The position numbers were made by a program, and so were the translations under genes. DNA of 64,000 nt from Archilochus colubris (lineage: Eukaryota; Chordata; Aves; Apodiformes; Trochilidae): contig CM041083.1 in NCBI GenBank assembly GCA_023079485.1, positions 174,585,480 through 174,649,479 on the forward strand, read 5' to 3'. The notes beneath the pieces are model-generated. The model had not been told where the DNA came from, ran no database searches, and saw nothing but the letters and a program-made list of their open reading frames with translations. Shown here piece after piece: positions 12,155-26,557 of this stretch; the stretch's first letter is position 1, and the number at the start of each line of letters is the position of its first letter.

Positions 12155-15100
12155 CTTATATCAGCAGTCACTGAGGGTGTTGCCCAAGGGCCATGTAACA
12201 TGCTCTAGAAGCTTTGCCTTGCTGTTCTGATCTGTATCATCTTTCTGTGCTACTGATATTAAATTTTATTTTCAATGAAGTATAAAAAGATCCTGTGGCT
12301 TGTTTTATTCACTTAATAATTGAAAGATATGAACAACTAGGAGAGAGGTAGCAATGGGAGCAGAATTGTATAGTTAACTAGCAGAAAAATATGTCCCAGA
12401 ACTAAGATCCCCAGCTGCAAGGAAAGGCATCTCAAAGGATGTAGTAGGAAGTTTTGGCAAGACACTGCAGTGACTGTCAGGTTCATCACTGCCCATGGTC
12501 AAGCCTGTGCTTTCAGCTGAAGCCAGAGGTAATTCCTAGCCAGCCCATTTAGCAGCACCCCCATTGGAAAGGCTGGCTAACCCCTTCCTGGTGCATGCTG
12601 ATCCCTGCTTTTCCACACCAAGCATGTGAGCAGCTCTGCTCCTGTGATTCCTGATGGTGTCTCCTGACAGCCTGCTTCTTCCCAGGCTTCAGTTGGTGCT
12701 CCCCCCAGGATGCAAAAAATTGTTACCTCTCCAGGTTATTTCCCTGGAAACTCACAGTGGCACTTTGCAATGTCAGAGCAGAGTCTCTGAGACCAACTTC
12801 ACCATCCCAGTCTTGACTCATGAATGTGCATGAATTTAATCATTCTGCCATTACAGTCAGTGAAGAAACTCAGGCAAAAAGATTCAGCTGACAGCTTTCC
12901 TTCCAGGTAGACATAAGGGCCATGAGATATATTACAGTGAGTGTGAAAGCATGGACTCTTAATGTGTTTTCTGGACACAGAGCACGCAGGGTATGTGTTA
13001 TGCATGTCTAGACTTGACAGGAGTGCTGGTCTAGCCGATCTGCTCGATCATATGCTAACACATTAATTAACAGATTATAACGAGAGCTGAAATTTACAGT
13101 AGTAATTTCTACCAGGCTGTTCTGTCACTAAATGTCTCTTTTCCACATACATTGTCAGTGAATTTCAATGCTTGGCTAGGATTTATTTCTTTTTCACTTG
13201 ATGTCACTGCCTGGTTGATGCTGTGTTCATGAAGTTATCTGTACTGAAGAGGTCCTATCCAAAGGCCATTTAATAACCACACCACTCATCATCTGTCACA
13301 AATACCTCTTTGTTGCTGATGACCCGAACCCTGTAGTCTTTCCAGAATCATTAGAGACTGGCTTACTCATTATAGCCTACAGGCCAAAAATGATGTTTCA
13401 AAGACTTAATCTCACTGAGTCTCAAGACAAATTTAAGTCATTATTTCTTGCATTTGAATAGTTAATTTGATTAAGCTGTAATGATATGCTCTCTATTCCT
13501 GGAGCCTGTGAAATGAATTATCTCAAGAATCACACATATATATGCTCCATTCAAAATCTGCCCTCAGAAAAGCTGAGCTGCTGGTAGGAGGAATAGTGAT
13601 GGTGGGAGTGCTGGTCCTGCACCTCCTGCTGCTCTGTGGGTGCTGGAGAAGGTGACTCTGAGAGCCTAAAGCAGCAGATGTGGTTGCTCTCAAAGGAGAG
13701 AGTGTTCCAAGGGATGCTGATCAGCAGACAGCATTCAGCCTCTTCTTTGAGGATGGCAGAGCAAGTCCTGCAGCTTAGGCAACAGGGAACATGTGTGGTT
13801 AGGAAAGAAGGGTCAGAGCCACACCAGTTTTGATCACAGAGGTAGCAAAGGTGGAGGTCCAGCACTGAGATTTGTTCTGAACTTACAAAAGGTGAGGGGG
13901 AAAAATGGTTGAGGTTGGAGATAGAAAAGATAAGCCAGGAAGTGAAATCTACATTTTAGGAGAATGAGAAGGGCAAGAGGCAGGTGCAGAGAAGAGACAG
14001 CAAAATCTCACTTGAGAAGCAGCTGAATTGTGCACCATGAAATGTAATGCTAACTGGAAATATTCCAGAATTAGCAATTAAATTAATTTTTTTTCTTTAC
14101 CAAAACAAGAGAAATCTCCATCCCACAACATGCTCAGAGCTAGACAGAATAAATAAATAGCATTGCTAAGAACCCATAAAAAAGCCTAATCCTTAGTGGC
14201 TCTGCTAGATAAGAAGTGCTTCTCTATGTCTTCAGGCGGTCTGAAAAGGCATTAGACTAATAGGCACTCCAAATAGTGCTGAGATAACCCATATTGTGAA
14301 GAGGAGACCCCCTCCCTCTGCCCCCACCAGACACACACATTTCTGTGTACATTGCAAAGAAATATTTAAAAAGGCTGCAGGAAAAATAACCATGCCTTTA
14401 ATTTACGTATAAGTGGATTTGGATACTCTTTTTAGAAAACCTGAGCTGACATTGTGAAAAGCCCAGCAGTTTGCTGCTCTTTTTAAATTGGATATTTATT
14501 TGGTTTTTATTAAGTGAGCTATATCCAAAGGGTTTACTTAAACATTTATCTATTTAATTGGGCTAATTCTTTTTTCAATCAAATGAAAGTGTTCGTACAA
14601 CTCGATCCCTACAAAGAGAAGTCATCCTTCAACTGAAGATACCCTGCCAAGGACAGCCCTGCTTGTTGATCAGATTGAGTTTAATAGATGAGCTGTTTTT
14701 CAAGTGAGGATGGGGAGTAGCTTCCCTAAATAGGCAGACAGAGAGACTGGTACACCTGTAGGGGGACCTGCTGTCAGCTCTTCTCTACCAACCTGTTGCC
14801 ATTATGAAAAAAAGCATAGATGTGATAGATTTGGGCTTTGACAAACAACCTCTGACAAATCTGGCTGGGGGGGAAGGCCATGACAGGTCTATGCCATGTT
14901 CCTTCACTTATGGTTCCCAGGTCCCCAGCAGTCAGCAGGGTCTATATGGAGGTTTTGGGGCTCTGCTCCATGTTGCAGTGTCCCATCTCAGATCAGAGAT
15001 GGAGCAAAGTTCCCACCAGAACTCTTGACTATGAAGTAGAACAGTTTTCTGCCACTGTTTTTAGGGTGTTAACTCCTAGAAGTAGGGCAGTATAAATAAA

Positions 15101-18100
15101 TGAGGGCAAGAGAAAAGAGATGCATATGTTTTAAACTAGTGCTGTTCTTTGCCCAAGTGACCAAGTCAAAGTCCTTGGTGTAATTTGGCCGCAGGCAAAT
15201 GCCTGACATGGGGACTGGAATTACAAATCAGAAGTACTCCAAGGGACTGCCTTTCCCTTTTACCAAATATCTGAGGATGGATCAAAAGCATCTTATTCTC
15301 TTATCACTGCATAAGCTGTTATTGTTATGCTGCATTATTTATACTTTGGAGTTGCTTGTGGGCCCACTCAGGACAGCCCTGATATGGCACAGCAGTACAG
15401 AGCTACTGACTGAAGGGTGTGAAAATGAGTGATATCTACACAATCCCAAGGTCTGCAAAAGGAATTATCAGGCAATTTGCCAAAAGCCAGTATCTTTGTA
15501 GCATACCATATAGCACACATTCAGTTTTGTTGAGCTAGAAGCACCAATATGCTTTTATTTTCATTTTTAAACATATCCCACAAGAACAGCAGCTGAAAAA
15601 TTAGGATTTTAGCAGGGAATTAATTAAAGTGAGGCACATTGCACTAAAATGAAATTGTGCATTAAAGTGAAGACTGCACCAGATGTTTGCAAAAACTTCC
15701 ACATTTTGTAAAACCTTGTGAAGAAACCTTCTGAACTTGCACATCTTTTTTAAAGGGCAATGTGAGTGTATGCATATAAATACATTAAAATTAGTTCTGT
15801 AAAAACCTTCATTTTAAGTCACTGGTGTCCCCAGATGTGCATGTGGAGGCTGCTCAATCATCGCATGCTCAAATCTGTTGTGGTGGGTGTGGAAGCAGCT
15901 AAATCCCCTGGAAGATCATTTTAACTCACAAAGTCAGGCCTCAGTTGGCATCTGGTGAAACAGCACAGGAGTCTGAACAGCAAAATAGTTATGTAGAGTA
16001 AGATTCATTTATCTAAACATAGGTAACTCATGCCATTGCAGGTGCCCTAGGAAATTTCATCTGGCCTTCAACTTCCACTTCTCTGCCACTAGATGTATGA
16101 AATGGTATTACATATTTATCTTTTAACCTGGAAGAATGAGATTTAAGATAAACTCAAATTTTTTATTTTTTACTTGGAAAAAAAAGTTGTCTTCCTTGAG
16201 GAGATGATGGTGCGTTTGGACAGTCAGAGCTCATCCTGAATGATCAATATTCTGGAATTTTTCAGTCCTACTCTTTTTTGTGAGAGATTACTTGTTATGT
16301 CATGCATTTCCTCCTTAGGACCTACTTTTGTTATTCTCCTGGTTGTTCATTTGTGCTAAGAAACATCCTGCAAACTTGGCTCAGTGTTAGCTGTATGCAG
16401 CTTCCATCAAGGCTCATATTTGACTTTCATGATGCTTTTCTTTGCTGTTAAAGGTAATGAAAATCCTAGATCTGACAGTAAGAGCTTGCATGGTTCAGGT
16501 GTGGCCATTGGCATACTGTGCCCTGCCTACCCACAAAATGCATTCTGTTCTTGTTTGAGTTTGTGCCATCCTTGTGAGGCTGGAAACAGCCTCCTGCCCT
16601 CTTTTTCTGCAGGTCCTCCTAGATCCTGTCCAGTTGTGTTCTCTGGCTGTGACACACAGAGACTTCCTAGGTCTAAGGGTCCAGCTGCAGCAGCAGCCAA
16701 GTTAGATGGCTTGAAATACTCACCTTCATTTGTCCTCCAGGGATTTGTCCTCCATCCATCTGTGCACCCCTGTGAAAGGGCTCTCCTGGCCAAAGTGGCT
16801 TTCTGGAGAGTGACTTAGAAGGTTGGATCCCACCCTGAACTGAACAAGCAGCTGAATTTCCCTCAGAAGCTCTCAGAAACTTCTCTGTTGGGGAATATTT
16901 GATTCACAAGATCATTATTATTAAGGTTCCCCTTAGCCACTTTTAGAGAGCTTGAAGTATCTTATAGAGAACTGTTGAATTGATAATCACTTTTACTGTA
17001 AAAATATCGAAGTAAGTGACCTTTAAAGCACTTGAAAAGCAAACAGTGCAGTCACTAAAACATCAATATAAAACCCCCTCAGAAAGCAGTGAATATTAAA
17101 AAAGTTTTGTCAACTAGTTAATTGGCCTTAGGTGGCAACATTTCAGCATCTGGCTGAGTGTTGACATACAGTGCCAAAACCATCAAGAAAAGGATTTAGA
17201 GGGTAGGACAATTTATTAGAATCCTATTAAAGGCAAAGACTTCAAAGGTGTATTTTTCTATGAGAAATCTAGCTGACAGGACCAGGGTTGGTTTTTTTTT
17301 TCTTCACAGATCCTCTGCAAGCAGCTCAGAGATTTTAGCAGTTCAGGTTTTTTGACTGGGGCTGAGCAGAATCTCTTATGAGTGCACCTGAGCTGCAGCT
17401 TCTGACTTTTCAGATCTCTGAATGAATCAGCCTACATGCTAGTAAAGAAAGTGTTTGATCAAGAAACATTTCCTCTTTAGTGTTATTCAGATAACTTCCT
17501 TTGTTAAATCTTTGTTAGCCTTTGGTGACAATATCAAGGTCCACATTTGTTCTGTCTCACATAAGGCAGTACTTTTGTTGCCAGTTAAAACATGGTCATG
17601 CCAGGATCCTCTGTACCAGATGGAGATAACCAGGAGAATTTGGAAAGGGACTAAGACCTCCTGGGAGCAAGTAGCTCATGTTCTTTATCACTCAAAAAGG
17701 GCAGGGAAACTGGTGGTTTGAAATCCCTTTCATAGGTAAAGGGAGAAAAAGAGGTGCTACTGGAGCAGGGTTCACCAGCTGTGCTTTAGATGTCTGCTTT
17801 AAGATGAAATACAACTGACTTTTATTAGTGACTTTTTATTCTTGTTGTCTCCAGAGGGAGTCTGGCAGTCTAGTCCATTGTGGATCTTTGCACTGTGGAT
17901 GTCCAAACAGAGGTGAAATTAATGTCACTTCTTGCTATAGGTGAGCTTTCTGCTGACTTCTTCCAGAAGGCAGGGAGAGCTCATTGCTAGCTGGATATAA
18001 GCCATTTGCTCTTGGAATTTGAGCATTGTAAATGGCACTAACTATTGCTTTCTCCTTCATTGTTCTGTGACAAATGTATACCTACAGAAATTTGAGGTTA

Positions 18101-19431
18101 GATTAAACAGAAGTATGTGATCCTCCAAAGAAAGAAGCATCCTGACCTATGAGTGAGTCCCAATATTCAGGAGAAATGAAGAATTTCAAGTTGGCACTTT
18201 TTTTTCTGCTTCTGTTTTACACTTCTGAGCTTTATGAGATTTTATGCATTTATTAATGACTGGCCAAAATACCCATGCAATTTCTTTGACCATTAAGTAA
18301 CCAAAATAGCTTCATCTGTGCATTCATATGAAAGAATACATCTTTTTAAAAGAGAAAAGTATTGTAAAAGTCATATCCATGCAGCAGACAAAGAAACCAG
18401 CATCGCTAAATTCATTGTTTGGTATCAAGCTATGTGTTTAGCTGCAGTTTTAACTTACATAGTGCTCTTTCTTTGTTTCACAAAACTACTTTAATCCTTC
18501 CTGGATATGTTCCAAGTTTTAACTTCTTTTCGTGCTTTTGTAGCTGATTTCACATGATGGTTTTTCAGTGCAACCATGTAATGAAAAAATCTTTAGCTAT
18601 TTAATGTATCTTGGCTTTGTTTCAAAATAATTGTTCCTTCTTATTAATTAGCAGATTATCTTTTACATTCATTTGTGGTTTTCATATCTCCAAATCCCTG
18701 TACATCCCTTAGCAGCACACTCCTTACTTTTCTTCTCTGATTACTCTTCCAACACCCTGATTGATTACATGAATTCACATTCCCTGTAGTACTGGTCTCT
18801 CACGTGAAGCTTCTAATTAGAGTTCCTGCACAACTTTTTGCAAGTTAGAATTGTAGTTTTTATTTTTGAGGATATATTATTTGTATTCTTCAGCTCAGCT
18901 AATTCTGAAACCTTTTTTCCCTTCATCTGGGAAGATAGGCTATGCTTAGGGTTAAATTATTAGAGTTTTCCAAATGCTCCAGGCTGCAAGCCCAGTGTAG
19001 CCTTAATATTAACAGCAAAGACAGTACAAATATTTAAGATACTAAGTCTTGCCATTAACAGGATTGCATGCAAGATGTTTTCATATTCTGGATATTTTTT
19101 TATAAGTGTCAATTATCGGTTATTTTAGATGAAACTCATATGTTATTTCCAGGACCTTGATAATTACATGTGTTAATTACTTATAAGGTATAATGAGTAG
19201 AAATCCTGGTAAAACCCTGTTTTGGCAACTGGATCCTGGCACAGCTCCACTCAAGATCTGCAGATTTTCTGTTGCCAGATTTCACTCACTGCCAAATTTT
19301 TCTTAATCTTCATTTGCTTTATATATTGAAGAGGAGGGGGGAGCTAGGGGACAGCTATCACAGCCTTAAAGATCATGTTAGAAATCCGGAAAAAGTCTGG
19401 AAGTGTTTTCAAATAAGCTTAAGCCAAATTA

Positions 19432-19434
<3 letters not shown>

Positions 19435-19474
<40 letters not shown>
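19435..19474. repeat. poly(T) run, 40 nt
   Basis: Forty consecutive T on the + strand. It could be the A-tail of a minus-strand retrocopy, but no matching body is visible immediately to the left, so only the simple repeat is called. Confidence 0.95.
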
Positions 19475-19476
<2 letters not shown>

Positions 19477-22400
19477 CAAATATTTTCTTATGTTCTATGT
19501 CACGCTCTTCTGCTGAATGTTCTTTCTGATAGTGTCCTCACTCACCTTTCTTTTATCCTTTGTCCTCAGGAACTGTAATTTCCTTCAAACCTCTTACAAA
19601 AGAGAGGAATGTAGTGTTTCCATTCTTTCATCTTTTGTTTGCTCAGAAAATGTTCATCTATCCCTATAGCTTCAAAGTCTGTTCTTCTATGATTTCAGAG
19701 TTTATCCGGACACTCTCTTGCTGCCAATCCCCATAAAACAAATGTGAAAACAAAATTCTCAGTGGCTACCTACAAATCTACCTGAGCCAACTTGGATAGT
19801 CCTTCTTCACCCAGCAACCAGGAGCTCCAATTATTTGAATTTTCCTTGACCAAAAAAATACCCCAAGTAAATAAATAAAAAATAATCTGAAACTAATAAT
19901 TCGCTATAACCAAAGCTTCTCCCTCCATACTGATTTGTTAAAAGCAGCACCAATTCTGGGCAGAGATGGAGGTTGTTGTGATGCATGTCATCTCTATCAG
20001 CTGGAAGAACACTTCAGTGATGGGGAATTTAGTTTTGCATGAAACCAGATTCAGACCATGATATGTACAAGAACATGTCCTGCGTTTTGCACACATCTCC
20101 ATGCCCTCAATAGACTGGCACACTTCTACCTTATGTGTGTATTCTTGTGCATCCCTAAGGAAAACAACTTTTATGTCTTTGTGTGTGTGTGAAAACTGCT
20201 ATGTTTTCACTAGTTGTTCTATTTCTAGCAAGTAATTAGGTGGTCTTGTTCTTCACTCTTAACCATTTGCTTACCTCTGAATACATGACTTGTCCCACTG
20301 ATGTCAGTACAATAAAATTTGAACATGGTAAAGGTTTCTTCTATGGTACCCATCATTGTAATACAAAAATATAGAGCTAGAAAACAGTCTCTAACATACA
20401 ACGTTTCTGTAGGTGTATTTCTTTTCACTTGATGTTACATTTCACTAGTCATCAACCCTGATATTTTTAAGGCTTCCCGTTCCTTGTAATATGAGTGTTT
20501 AATATCAAAGTGAAGCAGAAGTAATGTTACAAATTAAATTGCATCTAAAATACCCAATTATTGACAATCAACAATCTTTCTTCAGGGTGCAGTGTATTAA
20601 AATAGCTCATTTATGTAGTAAAACGAGAACACCAGAGCAGAAACATTAACTACAAAACATTTATTTCCTTCTTCAGTGCAGGATTATAAAAGGGGAAGCA
20701 TTTTTTTTTTCATTTTGACATGGGGCTGTGTGGTGTAGGCATTCATTGCATCAGGTACCTTTGGAGTGGATTATCTCTGGCCTTAGAGCTATAGTTGGCT
20801 ATGGGTCTAGGACTTATCCATATTTACAATGAAAAGTATAGCTAAGTCCTATACCCTCAGATACCTTCCCCTCTGCAGGCTCTTCTTCAGCACAATAGCT
20901 TAAAATGCTGCTCTGCTCAGCATCATCCGAGTACAAATCAAGCTATTTTATCCAAGGCTTCCCATTGATCCTGACACAGACTGGAAATAATGGCCAGGTT
21001 TATTGCTGTGTTATTATTGCTCTAAGGTCAGGCTCCTGGTTCTTTCATCCATTCTCCTGCACTCTCCCATTCTTTCATTTGTTCATCTTGACCCAGCTCA
21101 CACTTGTGAACTACATTGCATTTGTCAGATCAAGAGGCTGCCTGCCGTGCCTCAGAGAACTAAGTAGGGCAGTGGTCCTTAGGGTAAATGGAGCATGGTA
21201 TGGAGAAATAAATGTTATTCTCTTCTGCCAAGACTGAATGTATGTGTCGTATCTGTTGAGTACAACTCTGACACTGATTTAACAGTTCTGTCTTCTTAAT
21301 ATGTATCAGGTACACTCTCCCTCTCTCCTACTGCCAAGGCACAAAACTTGAAATCACACTATATGAAAGTTCAAATTTACTTCATTCTGTCCCACTTAGA
21401 TCACAGCTTTGGGCAATGCTGTCACATGAATGTTTAAATTCTGTCTAAAGTATCATTTTTACATTTATTTTCTCTTCCTGGAAGTATAATGCTGAGATTT
21501 TTCAAGCCACAACTACAGTTCTCTAGTACTTTGAGGAAGACATAGCAATTAAAAAAGACCTATCAGATGGAGTCCATGTTGTCACAAGAAATGCTGTAGC
21601 ACACCCCACCCTGCTATAAATGGGATCATTTTCAAAGCAACCAAATGGTTTTGGACACTTGGTGTATGATTGTGTCTTGCTTTGAAGCTACAGTGTACAC
21701 TGTGTACAGTGCACAGTGTGTGTACACAGACAAAGCAACAGGCAGCCCAGAGACAGGTCTCTCCAGGGTGGATTTTGCTGTGCAAATGGGCAAGGATCAA
21801 GGTCAGTGGCATTGCCAAGCACTTGTCATCTCTCCATGGTTTCTGATGGCCTTCCCTTTAGGAAGTCAGGCCCTCTTTGTGGTCTTCTGTAAGGGAGCCA
21901 AGAGTGGTGTTTTTTAATACAGAACACAATCACATTACAAAACCAAGTCAAACATTCTGCTCCACCACATTAAGGAGATAGTTCAATGAGCTCAAGCCAA
22001 GGCCTCAGCTCTTCAACTCCTCTGGTTCATCTCGTCAGGATCTTTATTTCAGTGGGAGTTGTTTTACATTAAAATTTTGGGGGTTCTGAAGAAAAAAATG
22101 AAACAAGTACAATGCTTCCTGCTGTGGTGTCAGCCTGAGAGATGGCCTGACAATATCCCACAGACAGTCAATGGATGTGCTGTTTGCCTTGAGGCATGCT
22201 AATGCTTTGGACATGTTGAGATGTACAGACACCTTGTATGTCTTGTGCCTGAGGCAGGATTATCCAAGTTGATGACTGCCTGAACAGGAAGCCGGATTCC
22301 ATTGGGACAGAGTACGGACATGCCACCTGTTCCAGCTCTGTCTTTCTAGATGGAAACTCTGATGTTACCTTCTGTTCTCTGGAGGGGAGAATGTTTTTGG

Positions 22401-23488
22401 TTTTTTCTGATTTTTCCGCAGGTTGAGAAGGAAGTGTTGTAGTGCTGTGTGTGCCTTACTGAGAGTCCTCATTGCTCAGAGCAGGGACATATCACCCAAG
22501 ATGGTGACATTGGGTCCTCGGCACTCAAGATCAAAATGACTAAGATGATGAAGCCCAAATGAGGGAGGCACTGAGGAGCCACAGCAGCCATCTCCTTGCT
22601 TTTGGATATCACTGTTTATATCACTCCCTGCTGCAGATGCTCTTTGCCTGTTCTCTCCTGCTCCTGCAAACACAGCGGGGCCTGAAGGGAGTAGCCTCTT
22701 TGTGGCACACCATGAGATTCCCCAATGCCATTCTCTGGTGATGAGTTTAGCTGTATAGTGACACTCTGGCCATTAAATGTACTCAAGACCATGCTGTGAC
22801 ACTATGAAACACATTTAGACAAAAGATCAATGAACTTTTAAGCAATGAGTCGAGACCTTGCGCAAGGATAGAGAAATTTCCCCTTTTCTGCATTTGTAAA
22901 CTTTGTTCTCATGGTAGCTTCTGTGCAGGTGGACCGCCAACAACCATCATCCCTAGCCACCAGGATCCTCTGTAATGTGGATACATTAAAAATAAAAAAT
23001 TGCCTCTTGAATCAGCAAAATTATATCCAATCTAGCATGAGGTGGTGCCGACATAGTTTACTCTGTTTAAAATGTATCAAACTTACTTCCATCACCAAAA
23101 TCACCCTCCACACCAGCACCACCTTTTCCCTGTTGACAATCCTTAAATGTATCAAGACTAATCTCATCAAAATGCCAACCAGAATGACTCCTGATAAACT
23201 GCCAAACACTGTGAGAAGGACATGAACGAGTTCCCTGCAGCCATATCCTTGGGTAGGGTGACACAGTGGCTGGCCGACAGGTCCAGTTTGGATTCCTGTC
23301 ACAGAGATGGCAGAGGTGGACCCAGCCAGCTCTTCCTGGAGGGAGCAGGCCCTGTCCCATGTTATGTGCAAACCCTCAAAATCTGTCAATAATAATAAAA
23401 AATAAATCCTCAGACACTGCCTTGAGGACGACAGTAAAGAGAAGGGTGGGGAAAACCCTCCTCCTGCTGCATCTGCGGTGTGGCGTGA

Positions 23489-23971
<483 letters not shown>

Positions 23972-24497
23972 GATGACCCCAGGGAGCAGGCACTGCCAGA
24001 CACCTTCTTGCTGGCATCTTCTGGATAACGACAAGGAACAAAGAAAACTTTGAAGTGCTTCTTCTCTGGAGCGGGTGTGGGGTGGGACAGCGGGTAGTCC
24101 CAGGGAGGGCAGGGAGGTGGGTGAATGGAGGTGCAAAGCTACCAGGCCAGGCTGGACAGGGAGAGGCTTTCTCAGCTATGCCCACCCACTGCCTGCTCCT
24201 CAAAATTATTTTTTAAGGAAAATGCCACTTTGGGAAATGGTGAAATCCCGCGTGCACCGGTTAATTGAGAGGTTGATGAGGGGGTGGGAGTGCCGGGGGG
24301 TTGGGGTAGTGCCTGGCAGCCCCTTGGCACAGCACTCCCAAAAGCACACACAGATGTTGACCATGGCACAAAATAAGTAGAGAGGAAACATTTTTTCATG
24401 CGATTCTTCTTTCTTTTCCTTTCCTTTTTATTTTTTACTTCTCTCTAGTGGTTTAAAATTCAGTGTTACAACACTTTTTAATCTATACGTTGAACTT

Positions 24498-24503
24498 AAT
24501 AAA
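24498..24503 (+). terminator. AATAAA poly(A) signal, proximal
   Basis: Exact AATAAA about 530 bp after the LHFPL6 stop codon. It would give a short 3' UTR. Use is unproven. Confidence 0.45.
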
Positions 24504-24879
24504 AGGACCAATAAGCCACTTTATCAGTATTTTGTATATCCTCTACACATTTTTTCTTTCCCAAACATTTAGCCACTGCTTATTCATCCCTATATAACTT
24601 TTATTAAGCCTCTGTGTTTTCAGCATTATTACAGAAATGCAACATAATTACTTGGCATATGTAGCCTTTCCTTATAGTACTTTTATTAAGTGCAGTTAAT
24701 GGACGTTTTTCTGTCCATTGGAAATTCCACTCATGGTACTGTAGAGCTCTGTTGGTTATGTACGACTAACAGGAAACTTATTCCAGACATAGATTTCTGT
24801 TGCTGTTATGTTTAGCTCATTGATGTTGTATTGTGCTGTACCATGTTTACTATTTCAATATTCATTTTTGTAAAAAAAA

Positions 24880-24885
24880 AATAAA
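24880..24885 (+). terminator. AATAAA poly(A) signal, middle
   Basis: Exact AATAAA at the end of an A-run, in an AT-rich stretch of the LHFPL6 3' UTR, 49 bp before the distal signal's own AATAAA. Confidence 0.5.
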
Positions 24886-24933
24886 TATATATAATATGTG
24901 CTATTTTATGTTTGTATTTGAAAAATCACTGTA

Positions 24934-24939
24934 AATAAA
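24934..24939 (+). terminator. AATAAA poly(A) signal, distal
   Basis: Exact AATAAA overlapping a Pumilio-type motif TGTAAATA at 24930-24937. A GT-rich element lies about 30 bp further on. This is the best candidate for the main LHFPL6 3' end. Confidence 0.6.
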
Positions 24940-24955
24940 TTTTCCTTGATCAATA

Positions 24956-26298
24956 CTTGCAATGCCTGGGTGTGTCACCAGATGAAGAAGTTCCTTTCTC
25001 AGATCCCCCTTGGACAAATCCTCAGAAATAATCATGACTTTTTTAACCACACTGTATCCTTTCTCCCAATAAAATCCACACATTTAGGTTCAATTACATT
25101 GCCTGAGGATAGACATCTTATGTCATTTGAGGCATTCTAGCTTATCCCACGGTTTTTTTGTGTCCTGCATGACTTCAGGGAGACCTTCCCCATTCTAGCC
25201 CAGCTGCTGCTGACGGTTCATCTCACACAGCACTGGATATTCCTGTTTAGGCAACTGAATTCAGCCCCTTCCTTTCTTAATAGCACCAACATTGATCAGA
25301 TGCCTACCAGGCAGTGTATCCTGCACAAAGCACTGGTCCTGCACACACACACAACTCAAAAAACAATCTTTTATTTTCCTTAAGAATTAAAATTTGAACT
25401 TAGAACATCGGAACTTTGGAAGGTTTTCAATTGTGACATTACAGATATTATTCCTTCTCAGATTTGTTTTTCTGCTCTTGATATTTCTGTCATGTATTTC
25501 TAAGTTATCATCTGTTTCTGGTTCTGCTGGTTAATAACACAGATATTGAGACTCTGAAATTCTGTGGTTACTTTGTACATTACGCTGGGCAGTGTTTTTG
25601 AGGCATGTGAAAACATCAGTATCATTTTAAAGTGATCAGTCCTGATATCACTGAACTGAATTTTATTGAGTTTCATTACAGACTGAGCACTATTTATTTG
25701 CTTTATGGTGCTGTGCAGCGAAAACAAAATTGTACCCTACCCATCCCAAATTAGTCCATAATAGCCCTAATGGATCTGACTGCAACTCTGGTGAGAAGCA
25801 CATCAAGGATGCTGTGGGGGCATTGCCTCCCTGCATGCTCTTCCCGTGGCACCACCAGCAGCAGAATGTGAAACTCTTAGCTCCTGCTTTCAGGTTTCAG
25901 GGCTTGTCTCTTCTCATCAGTACTCAGGACCATACCCAAACCCCCTGAGGGAAGTCAGTGGCATTCCATATATACCTTCACAGTAAGTGGGAATATAGAG
26001 TTATGGATTGCTGCTTGATTAAAACCAAAGGAGTCATAAACACAACTTTGGCTGTGGTTCCCCTGACTCCAGTAAAATCTTTGGCAGGTATCTCAACAGA
26101 AAAATGCTGCCTTTGTATAGTATGCTACTGTGGAAACATGCCTATCCTTCCCCTGAAACTGCAGTTTGCTGTATTCAGTGACTAGACTATAAAAATATAA
26201 ATGTTATTTTTCTAAATTTGGGCCGCTGTAGATTGAATCCTGCCCCATGCATCACAGAGAAAATTTTGACTTTTTTTAGATTTTCCTCTTCTTAGGTT
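24956..26298. other. Intergenic, nothing identified
   Basis: Runs from the LHFPL6 3' end to the large inverted-repeat element. It has only short frames and a small (CA)n run near 25345. No gene, RNA or recognisable repeat was seen. Confidence 0.6.
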
Positions 26299-26308
26299 CG
26301 GGCTTGTG

Positions 26309-26557
26309 TAGTGAAATGAGGCAGCCAGGTGCCGCTAATTGCCAGGGAGTGAGCATGAGCTTGTGTCAAGCCCACCTGTGCCTAATTAGGGCGGGCCCCC
26401 ACTGCGCATGAGCAGGACCAGGGGGCCAATAAAAGGTGAGTCCTGAAGCACACGCTCAGCTCAGTCCTGAGTATGTCTGCAGAGAGGTCAGTTGCTCTTG
26501 GAGTACTGTATTACCTTCATTGCACCACTAGCGCTCATCGCCCTCAGGGTGAGGCTT
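26309..26557 (+). repeat. Left arm of giant inverted repeat
   Basis: Pairs with 26620-26860. Long blocks are identical, for example GCTAATTGCCAGGGAGTGAG and GCATGAGCAGGACCAGGGGG. AATAAA at 26429-26434 lies in a TATA-like context. Confidence 0.9.

Larger units (their letters stand above)
11064..12157 (-). mobile_element. CR1 LINE, 5'-truncated, 3' part of ORF2 plus tail
   Basis: Minus-strand CR1 non-LTR retrotransposon, inserted antisense to LHFPL6. The tail is the reverse complement of ATTCTATGATTCTATGAT at 11064-11081. Upstream of it in the element are the conserved 3' region and the C-terminal half of the reverse transcriptase. The segment at 11717-12154 carries the RT motifs [12 protein letters not shown] and FADDTKLGG, so the catalytic Asp pair is intact. 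The following segment, 11250-11708, holds the thumb and C-terminal region ([20 protein letters not shown]) in another frame. The shift lies near 11710-11730, in a G-run. The 5' end breaks off just upstream of the IKYGFGDQ motif, leaving about 1.1 kb of an element of roughly 4.5 kb. It is dead on arrival, as is usual for CR1. Confidence 0.95.
23972..24955 (+). other. LHFPL6: LHFPL6 3' UTR (approximate end)
   Basis: Follows the stop codon directly. The first part is GC-rich and the second becomes strongly AT-rich, with AATAAA at 24498-24503, 24880-24885 and 24934-24939. A GT-rich stretch with GTGTGTC around 24969-24975 could serve as the downstream cleavage element for the last signal, which places the longest 3' end near 24955. 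The end is inferred from these signals only. No frame of interest lies inside it. Confidence 0.7.
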
